Shown: piece after piece, positions 61,104 through 64,000 of the stretch | Layout of the letters: each line of letters begins with the position of its first letter | How positions within the stretch are numbered: the first letter of the stretch is position 1 | Assembly: GCF_010726245.1 (NCBI RefSeq) | Contig: NZ_AP022561.1 | Span: forward strand, 4,712,001 to 4,776,000 | Origin: Mycolicibacterium aichiense | Lineage (GTDB): Bacteria; Actinomycetota; Actinomycetes; Mycobacteriales; Mycobacteriaceae | Reading direction: 5' to 3' | Length of the DNA stretch: 64,000 nt | Program-made: the position numbers and the translations under genes | The notes under the pieces: generated by a model | Seen by the model: the letters and a program-made list of their open reading frames with translations, nothing else | Told to the model about the DNA's origin: nothing | The model's database searches: none

Positions 61104-62435
61104 TTGACAAAGAACGACTCAGCCACGCTTGCAACTAAGCAAGGTCATCGAGATGGCAGCGAGAAGCGATATTTCAACGCAATCGTTGTTAGTTATATGT
61201 TGCTGGGCACGCTGCCACCATTTCTCCAAATTCTTTCCGGCGAACGGATATCCATTGGTCGGCGCGACATCGACCTACACCAGACTGCGCTCGCGTCCGG
61301 AAGCCAGGTTGTCATGGCAATTATCGTTTGCGCAATCTGTGGCGCGGCGATAATAAGGAAAAAGCCCTCACCTTTTGAACTCCATCTCGGCTCGGTCGGG
61401 ATTGCGCTTTGCCTTGCGGGATCGATAATGGCATCCGCTTATCGCGACGATAGCTTCGCCCATCTCTCGTTCGTCGTCCAACTCATCGTCAACATGCTGC
61501 TCGTCATGGCATTATTCACACTCAGGATTCGCCGCGACGACCTCGTCATTTTTGCCCACCTTGGCGCGCTAATTGCCCTCCTTTCGCTGGTTGTCGCCGC
61601 ACTGACCGATCAAGCATGGATGGTGGGGACGCTCACCGCAGAAAATACAAAGGGAATACTGACGTCGGGCCTTTTGGCTGGCCCGTACACATCTATGAAC
61701 GTACTCGGAATGACGCTCGCGTTGGCACTCCCGTTCACCGCGTTAGTCAAGCAAGTGAAATTGCGTTGGGTTTACATCGGCATGATGTCGTTCACTTTAC
61801 TACTCTCTGCCTGCCGATCAGCGATGGTCGGCGTTGCTGTAGCGGTTGGACTAGGTGTCGTAATAGGACTATTCCGATTAGGCAGAGAAAAGCGCCTGCT
61901 TTTTTGGTTCGCGTCTGTTGGCATCGTTACTACCGCGACGATGCTCCCTTGGCTTGTTGAGCAGGGAAACGTATTCAGTGACAGAGGTAACGTGTGGCTT
62001 CTTGCGAAGCAAGCCGTTCTCGAAAGCCCGCTGATGGGACAGGGTTTCAACTTTTTTGGCGCCGAGTCTGTGGTTTCTGACGCATTAGGCTGGCAGGTCA
62101 ACTCCGCGCACAACCTATTTCTTAATTACTGGATAATCGGCGGGCCTCTTGGAATCGTCGGTATATATTTCCTTCTGTTTTGGGTCGCGTCGAATGTCTT
62201 TTCACTAGAACCATTCGATCGATCCCTCGCATCTTTCGTTATCATATTGCTCACGTTGACCGTCGTGGAAATGCCATTCCAACTGGAGAAATTTATTGGC
62301 CTGAATTGGATTGCGTGGCCTGCGCTGATCTCAGTTGGTATGGTCGCGCGCACGAAGCGCGCGACCATAGACAGAGCGTATTTGAGAATCAATGTTCTCC
62401 AGCCACCATTTGAGCCCCAGCGGGCCAGCACGTAA
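61104..62435 (+). CDS. O-antigen polymerase/ligase-like membrane protein (Wzy type)
   Basis: A 443-residue polytopic membrane protein with about ten hydrophobic segments. The late motif SAHNLFLNYWIIGGPLGIVG is the HN...GxxG signature of the Wzy_C/O-antigen ligase family, and a large loop rich in polar residues precedes it (VWLLAKQAVLESPLMGQGFN). Wzy proteins link repeat units outside the membrane. A TTG start at 61104 with GGAGG 13 bp upstream is chosen; Met at 61197 is an alternative but would cut the first membrane helix. The gene has clearly more A/T at wobble positions than its neighbours, which suggests acquisition. Confidence 0.85.
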   Translation: MTKNDSATLATKQGHRDGSEKRYFNAIVVSYMLLGTLPPFLQILSGERISIGRRDIDLHQTALASGSQVVMAIIVCAICGAAIIRKKPSPFELHLGSVGIALCLAGSIMASAYRDDSFAHLSFVVQLIVNMLLVMALFTLRIRRDDLVIFAHLGALIALLSLVVAALTDQAWMVGTLTAENTKGILTSGLLAGPYTSMNVLGMTLALALPFTALVKQVKLRWVYIGMMSFTLLLSACRSAMVGVAVAVGLGVVIGLFRLGREKRLLFWFASVGIVTTATMLPWLVEQGNVFSDRGNVWLLAKQAVLESPLMGQGFNFFGAESVVSDALGWQVNSAHNLFLNYWIIGGPLGIVGIYFLLFWVASNVFSLEPFDRSLASFVIILLTLTVVEMPFQLEKFIGLNWIAWPALISVGMVARTKRATIDRAYLRINVLQPPFEPQRAST

Positions 62436-62641
62436 TATCTCGACGAGGGCCGTTTTTTGAAGACCTTTACCTAGGAATTTGCCAACCGCTCCTAGGTTCG
62501 TAGTCGCTACTGATGCCTGCCGAACACTGGGTAAGCCATACCCGAACGATGGAGAAACCTCGTCAGCAGATCCGGAGGCGTTGATCAGCATCACCAGAGC
62601 TGTACACCGTCGTTTCCGCTACGGAAATTGAGAGGCACTCG

Positions 62642-63949
62642 ATGTCCGTCGTCGCAAGAGGTGTTGCCATTAGCGCGGCTGGTTACGCGCTTCCGCCCGC
62701 CGCGGTCCTCATCACCCAAATCATGATCGCTCAGGGCTTGGGGGTTGAGGGGCGCGGGGAGGTTGCAGCCGCGATGGCGCCTCTGACCTTCGCGCTCGCT
62801 CTCCTGACCATCGGGCTACCTGAGTCGCTGACGTTCTACGTCGCGAGAGGAGCCGGCCACTTGGCGCGCATCCTCGGCATCAGCCTGGGTGCGCTTGGAA
62901 TATCAGGTCTGACTGGCAGTTTCGTTCTTGTTATTCTCGCGCGACCCCTCAGCGGCGGGGATCCATCGCTTGCTGGACTCATCGCCACAGTCTCTGCCGC
63001 CCTGGTCCCTGGGCTCTTTATGATGGCTTTTCGAGGTGTGGCACTCGGTGCCTGTAGTTGGTGGCTTGTCGCCGCGGAGCGGACGGTCTGCGCGTTCATC
63101 CCATTAGTAGCGGTGGCGGTGTTGTTATTCGCTGGCTCGCTAACCGCATACACGGCGACGCTGGCGCTTGCCTTTGGAACCTTCGTGGGGGCTGGGGTCT
63201 ATCTCTTGTCCCCTGGGTGGTGGGCTGTCGTACGGGCGCCGGCGAAACAACCCGATTCGCCTGAGCAGCTTCCGAAGCTCCACACATACGCCTGGCAATC
63301 ATGGATGGGGGTAGCTGGCGGACTGGTCATCATGCGTTTGGACCAAGTAGTCATGACACCCCTGGCGGGAGTTAACGAACTTGGAATCTACGTCGTTGCA
63401 GTCAACGTGACCAGCGTTGCCCTCCTGTTCAATATGGCCGTCAAGGACGTGATGTTCGCGGTCGAGTCTGGCGAGCGTGACGCTGAGCGAGTCGGTCGCG
63501 CAGCCCGGCTTTCGACACTAGTCACAGCCATCGTTGGTGCGGTGCTGGCCGCAGCCTCTCCGTGGGCCATTCCCGCACTATTTGGCCCGGGGTTCGCCCC
63601 TGCCGCGCCGCTGGCTGCGATCCTAATTCTTGCGAGCGTTCTCGGGAATCCTGGATCTGTTGCCGGTGCAGCTCTCAGCGCGCGCGGCAGACCTGGCCTT
63701 CGAAGCTTGGCGCTCGCCATCGGCATGGCGATCTACCTCGTACCCATGTTTCTATTAATTAAGTCGCTGGGCGCTCTTGGCGCAGCACTCGCAATGCTAG
63801 TCGTGACAACGGCGCCCGCCTGCCTCTGCATCTATTGGCTGCACAAATACTATGGCGTTCCGCCCGCCGAATTCTATCGGTTTAGAATGGCGGATATTCG
63901 TATGTTATTTAATCTGGCGTCGCGGTTGTTGACGCTGCGACGCGCTTAG
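62642..63949 (+). CDS. Polysaccharide flippase (Wzx/MATE-like)
   Basis: A 435-residue membrane protein with twelve or more hydrophobic segments and no large soluble domain, in the polysaccharide-exporter branch of the MOP superfamily. The N-terminal GVAISAAGYALPPAAVLITQ, the LGVEGRGEVAAA loop (matching LGPEGYG-type motifs), WMGVAGGLVIMRLDQVVM and VNELGIYVVAVNV are typical. It would flip the lipid-linked repeat unit made by the glycosyltransferases here. It follows the Wzy-like gene by 206 bp, and the cluster continues beyond the right edge. Confidence 0.9.
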   Translation: MSVVARGVAISAAGYALPPAAVLITQIMIAQGLGVEGRGEVAAAMAPLTFALALLTIGLPESLTFYVARGAGHLARILGISLGALGISGLTGSFVLVILARPLSGGDPSLAGLIATVSAALVPGLFMMAFRGVALGACSWWLVAAERTVCAFIPLVAVAVLLFAGSLTAYTATLALAFGTFVGAGVYLLSPGWWAVVRAPAKQPDSPEQLPKLHTYAWQSWMGVAGGLVIMRLDQVVMTPLAGVNELGIYVVAVNVTSVALLFNMAVKDVMFAVESGERDAERVGRAARLSTLVTAIVGAVLAAASPWAIPALFGPGFAPAAPLAAILILASVLGNPGSVAGAALSARGRPGLRSLALAIGMAIYLVPMFLLIKSLGALGAALAMLVVTTAPACLCIYWLHKYYGVPPAEFYRFRMADIRMLFNLASRLLTLRRA

Positions 63950-64000
63950 CATCGGTTCGTCGAAGAGGTTCTGTTAGGACTAGGCGGCAGTATGTCCCGA

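Overview
The window is high-GC actinobacterial DNA from a Mycobacterium/Mycolicibacterium species. Its core carries the mycobacterial rpsL-rpsG-fusA-tuf and rpoB-rpoC operons, the Mce-transporter ATPase gene mceG, rplJ-rplL, and two mycolic acid methyltransferases, in the gene order of M. tuberculosis Rv0642c to Rv0685 but read in reverse. It is not M. tuberculosis: rocD is intact, no mmpS5-mmpL5 pair lies next to echA5, mmaA1 and mmaA3 are absent, and an exopolysaccharide cluster follows. All comparisons with M. tuberculosis come from memory of its gene order; no database was searched.

Layout. (1) 1-8355: a truncated ferredoxin reductase, then an arginine/ornithine module matching Rv2324-Rv2319c: an Lrp/AsnC regulator divergent from an overlapping chain of an arginine hydrolase, ornithine aminotransferase rocD, permease rocE and a universal stress protein. 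A mycofactocin-type SDR and an arginine deiminase follow. (2) 8408-14083: two small membrane proteins and the str operon. (3) 14404-22586: a TetR regulator, a DUF3060 lipoprotein, the fadE8-echA4-paaX-echA5 chain (Rv0672-Rv0675 order), a cupin, lpqP, endonuclease IV and a DHFR-like protein. (4) 22629-30585: a nested inverted repeat, a terminator, rpoC, rpoB and their promoter region. (5) 30630-42877: a 974-residue secreted protein with two hydrolase domains and a lipocalin domain, mceG, rplL/rplJ, an ROK kinase, a Rv0649-like protein, a GH38 alpha-mannosidase and an EEP-fold phosphoesterase. (6) 42907-52856: a WYL regulator, a benzoylformate-decarboxylase-like enzyme, two DinB proteins, a SnoaL-like protein, a UbiB/ABC1 kinase, lipG, a cmaA/mmaA2-type gene, mmaA4 and an HSL-type esterase. 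(7) 53023-63949: a small secreted protein and an exopolysaccharide locus (DUF4012 membrane protein, fused Wzz/BY-kinase, IS3 remnant, glycosyltransferase, gmd, rmd-like reductase, Wzy-like polymerase, Wzx-like flippase) that continues past the right edge.

How the genes work together. The first module plausibly turns arginine into ornithine and then glutamate semialdehyde, with uptake by RocE and control by the Lrp regulator at repeated CGCAAT boxes over a leaderless promoter. The fadE8 chain looks like an acyl-CoA catabolic operon carrying its own PaaX-type regulator. The right-hand locus looks like a Wzx/Wzy-type polysaccharide system using a GDP-6-deoxyhexose. Its kinase has a tyrosine tail encoded by a 6-bp tandem repeat, which could in principle change length without losing frame.

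No tRNA, rRNA, CRISPR array or complete insertion sequence was recognised.
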